DNA from: Caldilineaceae bacterium SB0661_bin_32
GTDB taxonomy: Bacteria; Chloroflexota; Anaerolineae; Caldilineales; Caldilineaceae
Reading direction: 5' to 3'
Assembly (NCBI GenBank): GCA_009841235.1
Contig: VXMH01000014.1
Coordinates: 145,397 to 182,962, forward strand
DNA length: 37,566 nt
Position 1 is the stretch's first letter. Each line of letters starts with the position of its first letter. This document shows, in pieces, positions 7,400 to 14,963 of this stretch. Below the pieces are notes generated by a model. The model was given only the letters and a program-made list of their open reading frames with translations. It was not told where the DNA came from and ran no database searches. A program made the position numbers and the translations under genes.

Positions 7400-9001
7400 A
7401 TGGCACTCCGTAAGGTAGTGATTCGAACAGCTGTCCCCCTGGCAGCCCTGTTGCTCCTGCTGCTCGCGGCCGGGTGTGTGGCGCCGGCTGCCGCGCCCGC
7501 AGACTCGGGTGACGGGGACATGATGGAGATGAAGAGCGAACTCGTCGTCGCTGTCGCCCAGGAAATGACCTCCCTGGAGGCAACGTTGGCCGCCGCCGAA
7601 ACCAACTGCAACGGCTGCTTGAACGTTGTAGAAACGCTGGTCACGCGCAACTTCTCCACCGGCGAGATCATCCCCTTGCTGGCAACCGAGTGGGAACGGC
7701 TCGATGACAGGACGATCCAGTTCCAGTTGCGAGAGGGCGTAACTTTCCATGACGGTTCCCCGATGAACGCCGAAGCCGTGGCCACGAGCATCAACTATAT
7801 GTGGGAGGCTGAACTCGTCAACACGCTCACCGGCTTTATCGGCGGTACTCTCAGCGCCGAGGCGGTTGATGAATACAGCGTCAACGTATCCGCCGCCGAT
7901 CCCGACCCGATTCTGCTGGAAAAGATGTATTTCGTCGCCATCTCCTCGGCCAAGCAGATTCAGGAGGAGCCGGAAACCTATTCCACCAAGTTGGTTGGCA
8001 CCGGCCCCTATATGCTTGACGAGTGGAATCGCGGCGAATCCATCATCTACGTCGCTAACCCCGACTGGTGGGGCCACGACAACCCCGACGAGGCCGGCGG
8101 CAAGGTATCCTTTGACCGTCTCGTCTGGCGCTTCCTCCCCGAGGACACCGTTCGCGCCGCAGCCGCCCAGGCCGGCGAGGTCCACATCGCCCAGTTCGTG
8201 ACGCCGGATCAGTGCAACGCGGCGTTGAGTGACGAAAGCCTGCGCTGCGCCTCTGTCGCCAGCGTCGAGACAATGTTTGCCCGCATGGGTAACCAGAAAC
8301 TCTTCGAGGACATCCGCGTCCGCGAAGCACTCAACCTCGCTATCGACAAGGAGCTGATCGTTGAGACGCTCCTGGGCGGAGCCGCGACCATCACCGGCCA
8401 GATCGTCAATGAGACCGCCACCGGGCACCACCCTGACCTTCAGCCCTATCCCTATGACCCCGATCGGGCTCGCGGCCTTCTCGAAGACGCCGCAGCTGAC
8501 GGCGTAGATGTTGGCCAGGAATTCACCCTCGCCTCCCGCCAGGGCCTGCACGCAGGCCATGTCGAGGTCATCCAGGCCATCGGCGGTATGCTCAACGATG
8601 TCGGCTTCAACGCCACCGTCAGCGTCATGCCACCGGATACCTTCAACCCCCAGTTCAGCCATAACTGGTCTGAACTGGAAGGCCAGCCCAACTGGGTCGC
8701 CGTTCACCTCCACGGCAACGAGATCCTCGACCTCTGGTTCTCCTACGTCAACTACTTCACCTGCGGCGGCGTTGTGTCGCTCTACTGCAACGCTGAAGTC
8801 GATGCGCTCTGGGAAGAGGCCCGCACTCTCTCCGGTGATGCCCGTGACATGAAGCTGAAGGAGGCCGCACAGGTCGCCTACGACGATTTCGCCTACGGCC
8901 TGATCGCTCACTTGGACTTGGCCTATCTCATCAGTGAAGATCTGAATTGGAACGTGAAGCTGGACCATCGCCTGCAGGCCAAGGAGATGTCACCCAAGTA
9001 A
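7400..9001 (+). CDS. ABC transporter substrate-binding lipoprotein, family 5 (peptide/oligosaccharide type)
   Basis: A 533-residue exported lipoprotein. A basic N-terminus and hydrophobic stretch end in the lipobox LAAGC with C26 as the lipidation site, followed by an Ala/Pro linker. The mature part has family SBP_bac_5 signatures: LATEWERLDDRTIQFQLREG, VTFHDGSPMNAEAV, VGTGPYMLDEWNRGE, VREALNLAIDKELIV and the C-terminal catch region. These receptors deliver oligopeptides, nickel or, in many Chloroflexi and Thermotogae, oligosaccharides. AAGGAG precedes ATG 7400. Two permease genes follow, but no ATPase gene is near, so ATPases must be encoded elsewhere or shared. The sugar-rich neighbourhood makes an oligosaccharide ligand plausible. 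Confidence 0.9.
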   Translation: MALRKVVIRTAVPLAALLLLLLAAGCVAPAAAPADSGDGDMMEMKSELVVAVAQEMTSLEATLAAAETNCNGCLNVVETLVTRNFSTGEIIPLLATEWERLDDRTIQFQLREGVTFHDGSPMNAEAVATSINYMWEAELVNTLTGFIGGTLSAEAVDEYSVNVSAADPDPILLEKMYFVAISSAKQIQEEPETYSTKLVGTGPYMLDEWNRGESIIYVANPDWWGHDNPDEAGGKVSFDRLVWRFLPEDTVRAAAAQAGEVHIAQFVTPDQCNAALSDESLRCASVASVETMFARMGNQKLFEDIRVREALNLAIDKELIVETLLGGAATITGQIVNETATGHHPDLQPYPYDPDRARGLLEDAAADGVDVGQEFTLASRQGLHAGHVEVIQAIGGMLNDVGFNATVSVMPPDTFNPQFSHNWSELEGQPNWVAVHLHGNEILDLWFSYVNYFTCGGVVSLYCNAEVDALWEEARTLSGDARDMKLKEAAQVAYDDFAYGLIAHLDLAYLISEDLNWNVKLDHRLQAKEMSPK

Positions 9002-9050
9002 AGAGTAAAGGGCTGAGATTGAACAGCCCGTCGAAGCCTGTCAATGGAAT

Positions 9051-9108
9051 GCGTATCACGTGTTGCGCCATATCCTGCGAAAACGGAACAACGCAATACG
9101 TGATACGC
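9051..9108 (+). repeat. Long intercistronic hairpin (17-bp stem)
   Basis: Arm 9051-9067 pairs with 9092-9108 over 17 positions, one of them G:U in RNA, with a 24-base loop. It starts 50 bases after the binding-protein stop codon. There is no U-run, so it more likely stabilises the upstream mRNA or acts as a REP-like element than terminates transcription. The right arm also reads as three 7-base units of the TACGCAA type. Confidence 0.6.
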
Positions 9109-9124
9109 AGCACTCGGAGTTGAG

Positions 9125-9208
9125 ATGACTGCTGTTCCAACAAGAAGAGTAGGCAAGAGAGAACATCTCCCGCTCCCTCTTGCCCCACTTCTCGCTCCTC
9201 CGCAGTAA
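9125..9208 (+). CDS. Possible 27-residue leader peptide before the permease gene
   Basis: ATG 9125 has GGAG 5 bases upstream and opens a 27-codon frame ending with TAA at 9206-9208, 11 bases before the probable first codon of the permease in another frame. It may be a coupling leader peptide. Alternatively it is the true N-terminus of the permease, separated by an indel. The peptide itself is not recognised. Confidence 0.25.
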   Translation: MTAVPTRRVGKREHLPLPLAPLLAPPQ

Positions 9209-9219
9209 AGGCCGGTCCA

Positions 9220-10146
9220 ATTCTTCCCTATCTTCTACGACGCTCCATTCACTCGATTGGCGTCGCCTTCGCTGTTCTCACATTCGTCTTCGTTGCGGGC
9301 CGTGTGATAGGTGACCCCGTTCGTATCATGGTGGGCGTCGAAGCCTCCGAAGAACGCGTCCAGCAGGTGCGCGACCAGTTGGGCCTCAACGATCCGATTC
9401 CAGTGCAATATGCCAGATTCGCGGCGCGCGCGATCCTCTTGGATTTCGGAGACTCCTTCTGGCAGAAGACATCGTCCCTGCGCCTGGTAATAGACCGTCT
9501 GCCCGCTACGTTCAGACTGGCCGCAGCAGCCTTCCTGCTGGCCGCGCCCATCGGCATCCTCTTGGGCGCCGCGGCCGCACTTCGTCCCCAGACCTACCTG
9601 GACAGGCTCATCAACATCCTCTCGCTGGGGGGTGTCTCCATGGTCGACTTCTGGATGGCGTTGATGTTGATCATCGTCTTTGCCGTCCAGCTCAGAGAGC
9701 TCGGCTGGTTCAAGACGTCCGGCTATGGCGGCTTTTCGTACATGGCGTTACCCACGCTGACGCTCTGCCTCTCACCCCTGGGACGCATCTCCCAAATCAC
9801 CCGCAGCGCCATGCTCGACGAGATGAACCGACCCCACATCACCGTCGCTCGCGCCAAGGGACTTGCCGAAGGCCGCATCGTCTTCGTCCACGCACTCAAA
9901 AACGCCGCCATTCCCGTCGTCACCATCAGCGGCGATATGTTGTCCTCTATGTTGAATGGGGCAATTCTGGTGGAGACGGTCTTCGCCTGGCCGGGCATCG
10001 GCTATCTGACCTTGCAAGCCCTGCAAAGGCGAGACCTGCCCTTGGTCGAAGCGACCGTCTTCGTGGTCGCCTGCATGGTGATCGTGGTCAATCTGCTTGT
10101 CGATTTGAGCTATGTATACCTGAACCCAAGGATCCGCTTCCAGTGA
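9220..10146 (+). CDS. ABC transporter permease, DppB type
   Basis: An inner-membrane permease of the binding-protein-dependent family (BPD_transp_1) with about six membrane helices. It has the DppB N-terminal signature (DPVRIMVG, QVRDQLGLNDPIPVQYARF) and the EAA loop near 9850-9910 (ARAKGLAEGRIVFVHALKNA) that contacts the ATPase. The reading frame contains the expected first helix upstream (YLLRRSIHSIGVAF... from 9229). There is no ATG, GTG or TTG between the stop at 9121 and a GTG at 9304, and starting at 9304 would remove that helix. An ATT at 9220, 8 bases after AAAGG, gives a normal-length N-terminus. The true start is therefore uncertain. Confidence 0.85.
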   Translation: MLPYLLRRSIHSIGVAFAVLTFVFVAGRVIGDPVRIMVGVEASEERVQQVRDQLGLNDPIPVQYARFAARAILLDFGDSFWQKTSSLRLVIDRLPATFRLAAAAFLLAAPIGILLGAAAALRPQTYLDRLINILSLGGVSMVDFWMALMLIIVFAVQLRELGWFKTSGYGGFSYMALPTLTLCLSPLGRISQITRSAMLDEMNRPHITVARAKGLAEGRIVFVHALKNAAIPVVTISGDMLSSMLNGAILVETVFAWPGIGYLTLQALQRRDLPLVEATVFVVACMVIVVNLLVDLSYVYLNPRIRFQ

Positions 10147-10156
10147 ACCGCACGCC

Positions 10157-10191
10157 CTGCCTGCTGCGCACTGCCTGCTGCATAATACGTA
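10157..10191. repeat. Heptad repeat, CTGCNTR type (five units)
   Basis: Five consecutive 7-base units (CTGCCTG, CTGCGCA, CTGCCTG, CTGCATA, ATACGTA) fill the gap between the two permease genes. The first and third units are identical. Confidence 0.5.
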
Positions 10192-10255
10192 CCGCCCTGG
10201 AGGGTTACGGGCAGCCTTCTGCTCCCTCCGCTCTCCTCAAGAAGTCAAGGCGGCC

Positions 10256-11224
10256 ATGTCCGACGAGATAACGTTGTTTTCCGAAGAACAGACGGCGCGT
10301 TCGCAGAGCGCATCCCGTTGGCTCATCGTGCGCGGCCTGATGCGCGATCCCGTCACCTTCGTAGCCGCAACAGTTCTCGCCCTGGTACTGTTTTCGGCGA
10401 TCGGCGCCGAACTGATCGCGCCCTTCGACCCGCTCGAGCAGGACCTGAATCTGCGCAACATGCCCCCCATGGCACGTTCCCTGGATGAAAACGACTCGCC
10501 GGTCGGCTTTCCCTTCATTCTGGGCACCGATCCACTCGGACGCGACATCCTCAGCCGCATCATCTTTGGCGCACGCGTCTCGTTGACGGTTGGGCTCAGC
10601 AGCGCGCTCGTCTCCGGTCTGATCGGCACCCTGCTGGGGATCATCGCCGGCTACTACCGCGGCGCTGCCGATGACATCATCATGCGCCTGGTCGATATTC
10701 AGATGAGCATCCCCGTCCTTCTGTTGGCGCTGCTGGTGCTCTTCGCCCTCGGCTCCGGTTTCCTCAACCTGGTCGTCGTGCTCGCCATCGTCAGGTGGAT
10801 GGCCTACACGCGTCTTGCCCGCGGCCAGACCTTGGCCTTGCGCAACTCACCGTTCATCGACGCTGCCATCGCCATAGGCAATACCCATACCCGCATCCTC
10901 TTCCGCCATATCGTCCCCAACGTCGCCTCCCCGCTCATCATTTTAGGCACCTTGGAGGTGGCAACCCTCATTTTGAGTGAGGCAGGCTTGAGCTTTCTCG
11001 GCTTTGGCATCCAGTTGCCCCAGTCCTCCTGGGGTCTCATGATTGCCGGCGGCCGTCAGTACATCACTTCCGCCTGGTGGATCGTTGCCTTCCCCGGCCT
11101 CACCATCTTCCTCACCACCCTCAGCCTCAACCTGCTCGCCGCCTCTCTGCGCGCCATCTCCGACCCGATTCAACGCGAAAGACTGCTAAGAAAAGGACCC
11201 GCCCCCGGTAACAGCAGCAGCTGA
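10256..11224 (+). CDS. ABC transporter permease, DppC type
   Basis: A 322-residue partner of the DppB-type permease. A short cytoplasmic N-terminus precedes helix 1 (FVAATVLALVLFSAIGAELIAPFDP), the DppC hallmark LGTDPLGRDILSRIIFGARVSL, and an EAA loop (DAAIAIGNTHTRILFRHIVPN). It ends with the typical GGRQYITSAWWIVAFPGL segment. AAGG lies 6 bases before ATG 10256. It is the last gene of this importer; the expected DppD/DppF ATPase genes are absent and a convergent gene follows. Confidence 0.9.
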   Translation: MSDEITLFSEEQTARSQSASRWLIVRGLMRDPVTFVAATVLALVLFSAIGAELIAPFDPLEQDLNLRNMPPMARSLDENDSPVGFPFILGTDPLGRDILSRIIFGARVSLTVGLSSALVSGLIGTLLGIIAGYYRGAADDIIMRLVDIQMSIPVLLLALLVLFALGSGFLNLVVVLAIVRWMAYTRLARGQTLALRNSPFIDAAIAIGNTHTRILFRHIVPNVASPLIILGTLEVATLILSEAGLSFLGFGIQLPQSSWGLMIAGGRQYITSAWWIVAFPGLTIFLTTLSLNLLAASLRAISDPIQRERLLRKGPAPGNSSS

Positions 11225-11225
11225 C

Positions 11226-11247
11226 AGAGACAGGTCCTGGTCTTTTT
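11226..11247 (+). terminator. Weak intrinsic terminator after the Dpp-type importer
   Basis: AGAGAC (11226-11231) can pair with GTCTTT (11240-11245, with one G:U) around an 8-base loop, followed by a T-rich tail. The stem is short, so this is tentative, but it sits in the 40-base gap between convergent genes. Confidence 0.35.
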
Positions 11248-11264
11248 GCTTCAAGTATTACTAT

Positions 11265-12086
11265 TCAGTCAACCCGCGCTGTCACCCGCCTTTGCGCCGC
11301 CTGCTTGACCTTGCCCCACTTCTCCATCCACGCATTCCTGCCCTTATGGCGGATAATATCATGGATCGTCGCCCGCGGCTGATAGGGTAGATACATCCCG
11401 CAGTGCCATGCCAGATTGCGATACACCATGAAGTCACCCGGCCCCAGATAGACCTGGACCGCCCCCGGCATCGACCGGCAGTGCTCGAAGTAGAACTGCT
11501 CCGCCTCAGCGTCGCTCCATTCCTCCGGCGCCTCCTTCATAACCGGGTCTCCCGTCGACTCAACCTCGTCCGGGAGGTCCTGTTGCCGCAGATGGCTGCC
11601 CGGCACATACCAGGTACAGGAATCAGCGTAGATGGCGCAGTTGACCTGGTTGAAATAGCGCAGATCATTCCAGACCGTCGCCATGAACGACTCCATCTCC
11701 GCGTCGCGAGCCTCCGCCGGCACCTCCACCACGCCATCGCGGTGCCAGCCACAGTGCCACGGCCGTTCCAGCGGTTCGACCAGCAGCCCCATAATGTCCA
11801 GATGCGCGTGCGTATATCCACGCCCCAGCAACCGGTCAACCGTCACCCGCAGCTCGTCGAGTTCAGCGTAGTCCCTGAACGGCTGCAGGTCGATATATTC
11901 CTCGTACTGCTCCAACGGCTGGATCCGTTGCGTCTGCGGCCCGTTGAGCTCATGCGCCAGCGCACGCGCCCGGTCCGCCTCACGCCGCAGGTCGGTGAGG
12001 AGCGAGGGCGGCACAATTCCGCGAAAGATCAGGAAGCCCTGCTGATGGTACTCGTGCACCATCCAGTCTTCGAACTGAAACTTCAT
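11265..12086 (-). CDS. Phytanoyl-CoA dioxygenase (PhyH) family protein
   Basis: A 273-residue Fe(II)/2-oxoglutarate-dependent oxygenase-like protein. The iron-binding facial triad is visible as H115 and D117 (GWHRDGVVEV) and distal H227 (LAWHCGMY), with R237 (YQPRATIHD) placed to bind 2-oxoglutarate. Members hydroxylate diverse small molecules; the substrate is not predictable. It opposes the + strand genes and is divergent from the CUT1 importer gene across a 367-base region, so the two may share regulation. A second member lies at 33159-33929. Confidence 0.85.
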   Translation of the reverse strand: MKFQFEDWMVHEYHQQGFLIFRGIVPPSLLTDLRREADRARALAHELNGPQTQRIQPLEQYEEYIDLQPFRDYAELDELRVTVDRLLGRGYTHAHLDIMGLLVEPLERPWHCGWHRDGVVEVPAEARDAEMESFMATVWNDLRYFNQVNCAIYADSCTWYVPGSHLRQQDLPDEVESTGDPVMKEAPEEWSDAEAEQFYFEHCRSMPGAVQVYLGPGDFMVYRNLAWHCGMYLPYQPRATIHDIIRHKGRNAWMEKWGKVKQAAQRRVTARVD

Positions 12087-12195
12087 CTCTGCCCTCCTGG
12101 TTTCAATCTTCCGGGAGCAAGCCGCCCGCCTGTCTGCGCCTGCCCTCAGGGTCCGTTCCGGATATTGGAATCGTAATCGAGTTTGTACATAAAAA

Positions 12196-12208
12196 GTACC
12201 ACTGGTAC
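12196..12208. promoter_or_regulatory. Perfect 13-base palindrome, candidate operator
   Basis: GTACCACTGGTAC is a perfect palindrome about a central C. It lies between two divergent genes and about 40 bases upstream of the -35 box at 12249, a position that suits an activator or shared repressor site. No cognate regulator gene is in the window. Confidence 0.35.
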
Positions 12209-12248
12209 GATGAAACTTGCAACGGAGATTTGTTCCTTTTCAAGGTGA

Positions 12249-12277
12249 TTGCTTTCCATACTCCAGTCGGCTATAAT
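12249..12277 (+). promoter_or_regulatory. Predicted sigma70 promoter of the CUT1 importer
   Basis: TTGCTT (12249-12254), 17-base spacer, consensus TATAAT (12272-12277). The leader would be about 170 bases. Confidence 0.6.
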
Positions 12278-12453
12278 CTGCCGGAGTTGCGCTCGCGATG
12301 TCCCGCGGCTCTCGCTCTCACGTTGCGAAGCCGAGGCGATCTTGCAATGCCCCTGTTTATTCCGGCCCACCGTCAACCTGGGAATGCAGGCCTCTCGCCT
12401 GCCATCTTAACATCCCGTGTTCGCGCATCGATCACAAAAGGAGAATCGACAAG

Positions 12454-13947
12454 ATGGAGAATCTGAACCTCTCTAGGCGAAACTTCCTGAAGACAGTCGG
12501 CGTTGTCTCAGCCGGCGCCGCTCTGGCTGCCTGTGTTCCCGCAGGCGACATGGCGCAACAAGAGGACGGCGAGCCCGCCGCCGCCACCCAGAACCTGATC
12601 GCCTTTTTGGGCGGCTGGACGCCGACCGAAAGCATGGAGCGCAGCGAAGACAACCCCAACCCGCACGACAAGATCCTCGAGGTGCTCGACGAATACACCG
12701 CCGAGCATCCCGGCGTCTCGATCGAATGGATCAGGCTGCCCTCCGGCGTCAGCAGCCGTGAGTGGATGGTCGCCCAACAGACCGCCGGCACAGTCCCTCA
12801 CATCATGCCTGCCGCCCAATGGATCATCAAAGAGGACGTGGACAAAGACTGGTGGGTCGTCCTGACCGACGCACTCCAGGAGCCGAATCCCTATATCGCC
12901 GCCGGCGAACCGGGCAGCGAACGCTGGATCGACCAGTTCTATCCCACGCCCAACTCCATGCTCAACATCGAAGGCAACTTCTACAATGTCGCCTTCGGCA
13001 TCAACACAACCTGGTTCTTCTACAACGTCGATATGTTCGAAGAGCTTGGCATCTCCGTCCCCAACAGCTATGCCGAATTTCTCGAAAACTGCCAGGTTGC
13101 CAGTGATGCCGGCCTGATCGGCTACGACTTCATCACATTCTCCCCCGCCGACACCGATGCCTGGTATCGCCAGCAGATCGGCTCCATGATCATGGAGCGC
13201 GACCTCGCCCCGCTGGTCAACCCCGATGGACGCTTCGCCGAACTGTCCGAGGTTGCCTGCGCCATCCGCGACGGTGTCTACCACGCCCACCTGCCACAGT
13301 TCCGACAGTGGCTGGAACTGTGGAAGCTCAACGTGCCCTACCGCCGAGCCGACTGGACCGTGTCCGCGCCCGACTCAACCCGCCTCTTCCTCACAAAGAA
13401 CACACCGATCACGGAGAACGGCTCCTGGATCATCCCGCAACTGGAGATCGATCCCCTGCTGGATTTCGAGTGGGCCACCTTCTGGGCGCCGCCCCTGACA
13501 AAGGAGAGCAGCGAGTTCGTGACCGACCCGCCCACCGTCGCCCCCAACGTTGGCACCGTCACCGACAACTTTGCCATCTCCACCCGCGCCCGCAAAGACG
13601 GCGTCCTCGACACCGCCATCGACCTGCTGCGCTTCTTCTCGCATCCTGAAAACATCGAACTAGTGCAGGGCGAAATCGGCCAGAATATGCCCAACGTCAA
13701 GGGTACCAGGGTACCCGCCCGCTTCGCCGAGGCCCACAAAGGGCTGGTCGAGTCGATCGGCTACGTGACCATGTTCCAGTACGAGATCGTCACCATGGAC
13801 CTCGAAGCCGCCGAAGCCTGCGGCAAGGCCTGGTGGTCCTACCTGCTGGACGAGATCTCCATCGACGAGTGCATCGAACAGAATCAGACCGCCTTCGAGG
13901 GCTACGCCACCCGTTACATTGACGAGCAAGGCAACGCCTGCCCCTGA
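12454..13947 (+). CDS. ABC transporter sugar-binding lipoprotein, family 1 (CUT1 type)
   Basis: A 497-residue exported receptor. The N-terminus combines a twin-arginine-like motif (LSRRNFLKTVGVVSAG) with a lipobox (ALAAC, C27), so it is probably Tat-exported and lipid-anchored. The mature part resembles extracellular solute-binding family 1: YTAEHPGVSIEWIRLPSG, FGINTTWFFYNVDMFEELGI, and the late DTAIDLLRFFSHPENIELVQ. AAAAGGAG before ATG 12454 fixes the start; the frame is open to 12298, but that extension lacks any signal. It feeds the two permeases downstream. The ligand is probably a mono- or oligosaccharide, given the rhamnosidase and isomerase genes in the same directon. Confidence 0.88.
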   Translation: MENLNLSRRNFLKTVGVVSAGAALAACVPAGDMAQQEDGEPAAATQNLIAFLGGWTPTESMERSEDNPNPHDKILEVLDEYTAEHPGVSIEWIRLPSGVSSREWMVAQQTAGTVPHIMPAAQWIIKEDVDKDWWVVLTDALQEPNPYIAAGEPGSERWIDQFYPTPNSMLNIEGNFYNVAFGINTTWFFYNVDMFEELGISVPNSYAEFLENCQVASDAGLIGYDFITFSPADTDAWYRQQIGSMIMERDLAPLVNPDGRFAELSEVACAIRDGVYHAHLPQFRQWLELWKLNVPYRRADWTVSAPDSTRLFLTKNTPITENGSWIIPQLEIDPLLDFEWATFWAPPLTKESSEFVTDPPTVAPNVGTVTDNFAISTRARKDGVLDTAIDLLRFFSHPENIELVQGEIGQNMPNVKGTRVPARFAEAHKGLVESIGYVTMFQYEIVTMDLEAAEACGKAWWSYLLDEISIDECIEQNQTAFEGYATRYIDEQGNACP

Positions 13948-13956
13948 CGTCACAGT

Positions 13957-13990
13957 GCCGGTGGTTAGCAGCAATCCGCTAACCACCGGC
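13957..13990 (+). repeat. Perfect 12-bp intercistronic hairpin after the binding-protein gene
   Basis: GCCGGTGGTTAG (13957-13968) pairs perfectly with CTAACCACCGGC (13979-13990) around a 10-base loop, ending 11 bases before the next start codon. There is no U-run beyond CTCTT. Such hairpins often protect the abundant binding-protein mRNA, or partly terminate so that less permease is made. Confidence 0.65.
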
Positions 13991-14001
13991 CTCTTACCAC
14001 G

Positions 14002-14898
14002 ATGAAAAAGACACTCTGGGAACGGATCTGGGAGACTAAGACAGGGTACCTGATGGTCGTGCCTACCCTGGCTTTCCTTCTCGTCTTCCAGTACTATCCC
14101 GCCATCTCCGGTCTCTATCGTTCGATGTTTGATTGGAACGCCGGACTGGCAGGAAATTTCATCGGCCTCGCCAACTTTGTCGAGCTCTTCACCGACGACG
14201 AGGTTTTCATCCGTTCCCTCAGAAATATGGCCCTGCTGACCATCTGGTACCTGGTCGCCTTCGTTGGCCTATCCACCGGCGTGGCAGTCCTCATCCACCG
14301 CATTCGCAACGAGGGATCCAAGTATTTCTTCCGTCTTTTTATGATTCTGCCCGTCATCATCCCGGCAGTCGTCCTCATCCTGCTCTGGAAATTCATCTAC
14401 GACTCCACCATCGGCCCTCTCAACGCCATTCTCATCGGCGTCGGCCTCCAGGACTGGACCCACGCTTGGCTGGCAGAACCCAAAATCGCCATCTACGCCG
14501 TCATGTTCCGCAACTTCCCCTGGATCGATGGCGTCTCCGTCCTGATTCTGCTGGCCGGATTGCAGGCGATCCCGGTCGAAATCGTCGAAAGCGGTCTTCT
14601 GGACGGCGCCAGCGGCTGGAGGCGCCTGCGCTACATCGAGCTGCCCCTCATCACCGGTCAGATCAAGCTGCTTATCGTCCTGACCATCATGTGGGGCGTC
14701 CAGGAGTACTCCGCCGTCTGGGCCATGACCCAGGGCGGGCCGATCGACTCAACCCAGGTACCGGGCATGTGGATGTATTTCAACGCCTTCCGCATCAGCC
14801 GCATGGGCTACGCCTCGGCAATCGGCGTCGTCATGTTCCTGATTACCCTGGTGGCAACGATTCTGAATATGCGTTACATAAGGTCCCAGGAATACTAG
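14002..14898 (+). CDS. CUT1 sugar ABC transporter permease, MalF/UgpA type
   Basis: A 298-residue inner-membrane permease with about six helices, beginning with LMVVPTLAFLLVFQYYPAISGLYRSMFDWN, the usual start of this family. The EAA loop ESGLLDGASGWRRLRYIELPLI contacts the ATPase. No Shine-Dalgarno is evident before ATG 14002, which sits right after the intercistronic hairpin. It pairs with the MalG-type permease at 14964. No MalK-type ATPase gene lies in the operon, as is common in bacteria that share one multitask ATPase among CUT1 systems. Confidence 0.9.
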   Translation: MKKTLWERIWETKTGYLMVVPTLAFLLVFQYYPAISGLYRSMFDWNAGLAGNFIGLANFVELFTDDEVFIRSLRNMALLTIWYLVAFVGLSTGVAVLIHRIRNEGSKYFFRLFMILPVIIPAVVLILLWKFIYDSTIGPLNAILIGVGLQDWTHAWLAEPKIAIYAVMFRNFPWIDGVSVLILLAGLQAIPVEIVESGLLDGASGWRRLRYIELPLITGQIKLLIVLTIMWGVQEYSAVWAMTQGGPIDSTQVPGMWMYFNAFRISRMGYASAIGVVMFLITLVATILNMRYIRSQEY

Positions 14899-14924
14899 CA
14901 GCATGCACATACCCTGCCCTGCTT

Positions 14925-14938
14925 TACGCAGTACGCAA
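14925..14938. repeat. Heptad repeat, TACGCAA type (two units)
   Basis: TACGCAG then TACGCAA in tandem, between the two permease genes. Confidence 0.45.
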
Positions 14939-14963
14939 TTCCCATTGCAGTCAGGATCTCGGC

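Larger units (their letters stand above)
12087..12453. other. Divergent intergenic region between PhyH and the CUT1 binding-protein gene
   Basis: This 367-base region is more AT-rich than its flanks and encodes nothing convincing. It holds a + strand promoter (12249-12277), a 13-base palindrome (12196-12208) and a 6-bp hairpin (GCAGGC 12386-12391 with GCCTGC 12397-12402). I see no clear - strand promoter for PhyH. Confidence 0.5.

Noticed and set aside
14133..14963. Long N-terminal extension of the MalG-type permease overlapping the MalF-type gene
   Set aside because: The stretch is Arg/Pro/His-rich shadow sequence of the MalF-type gene; a normal permease starts at 14964.
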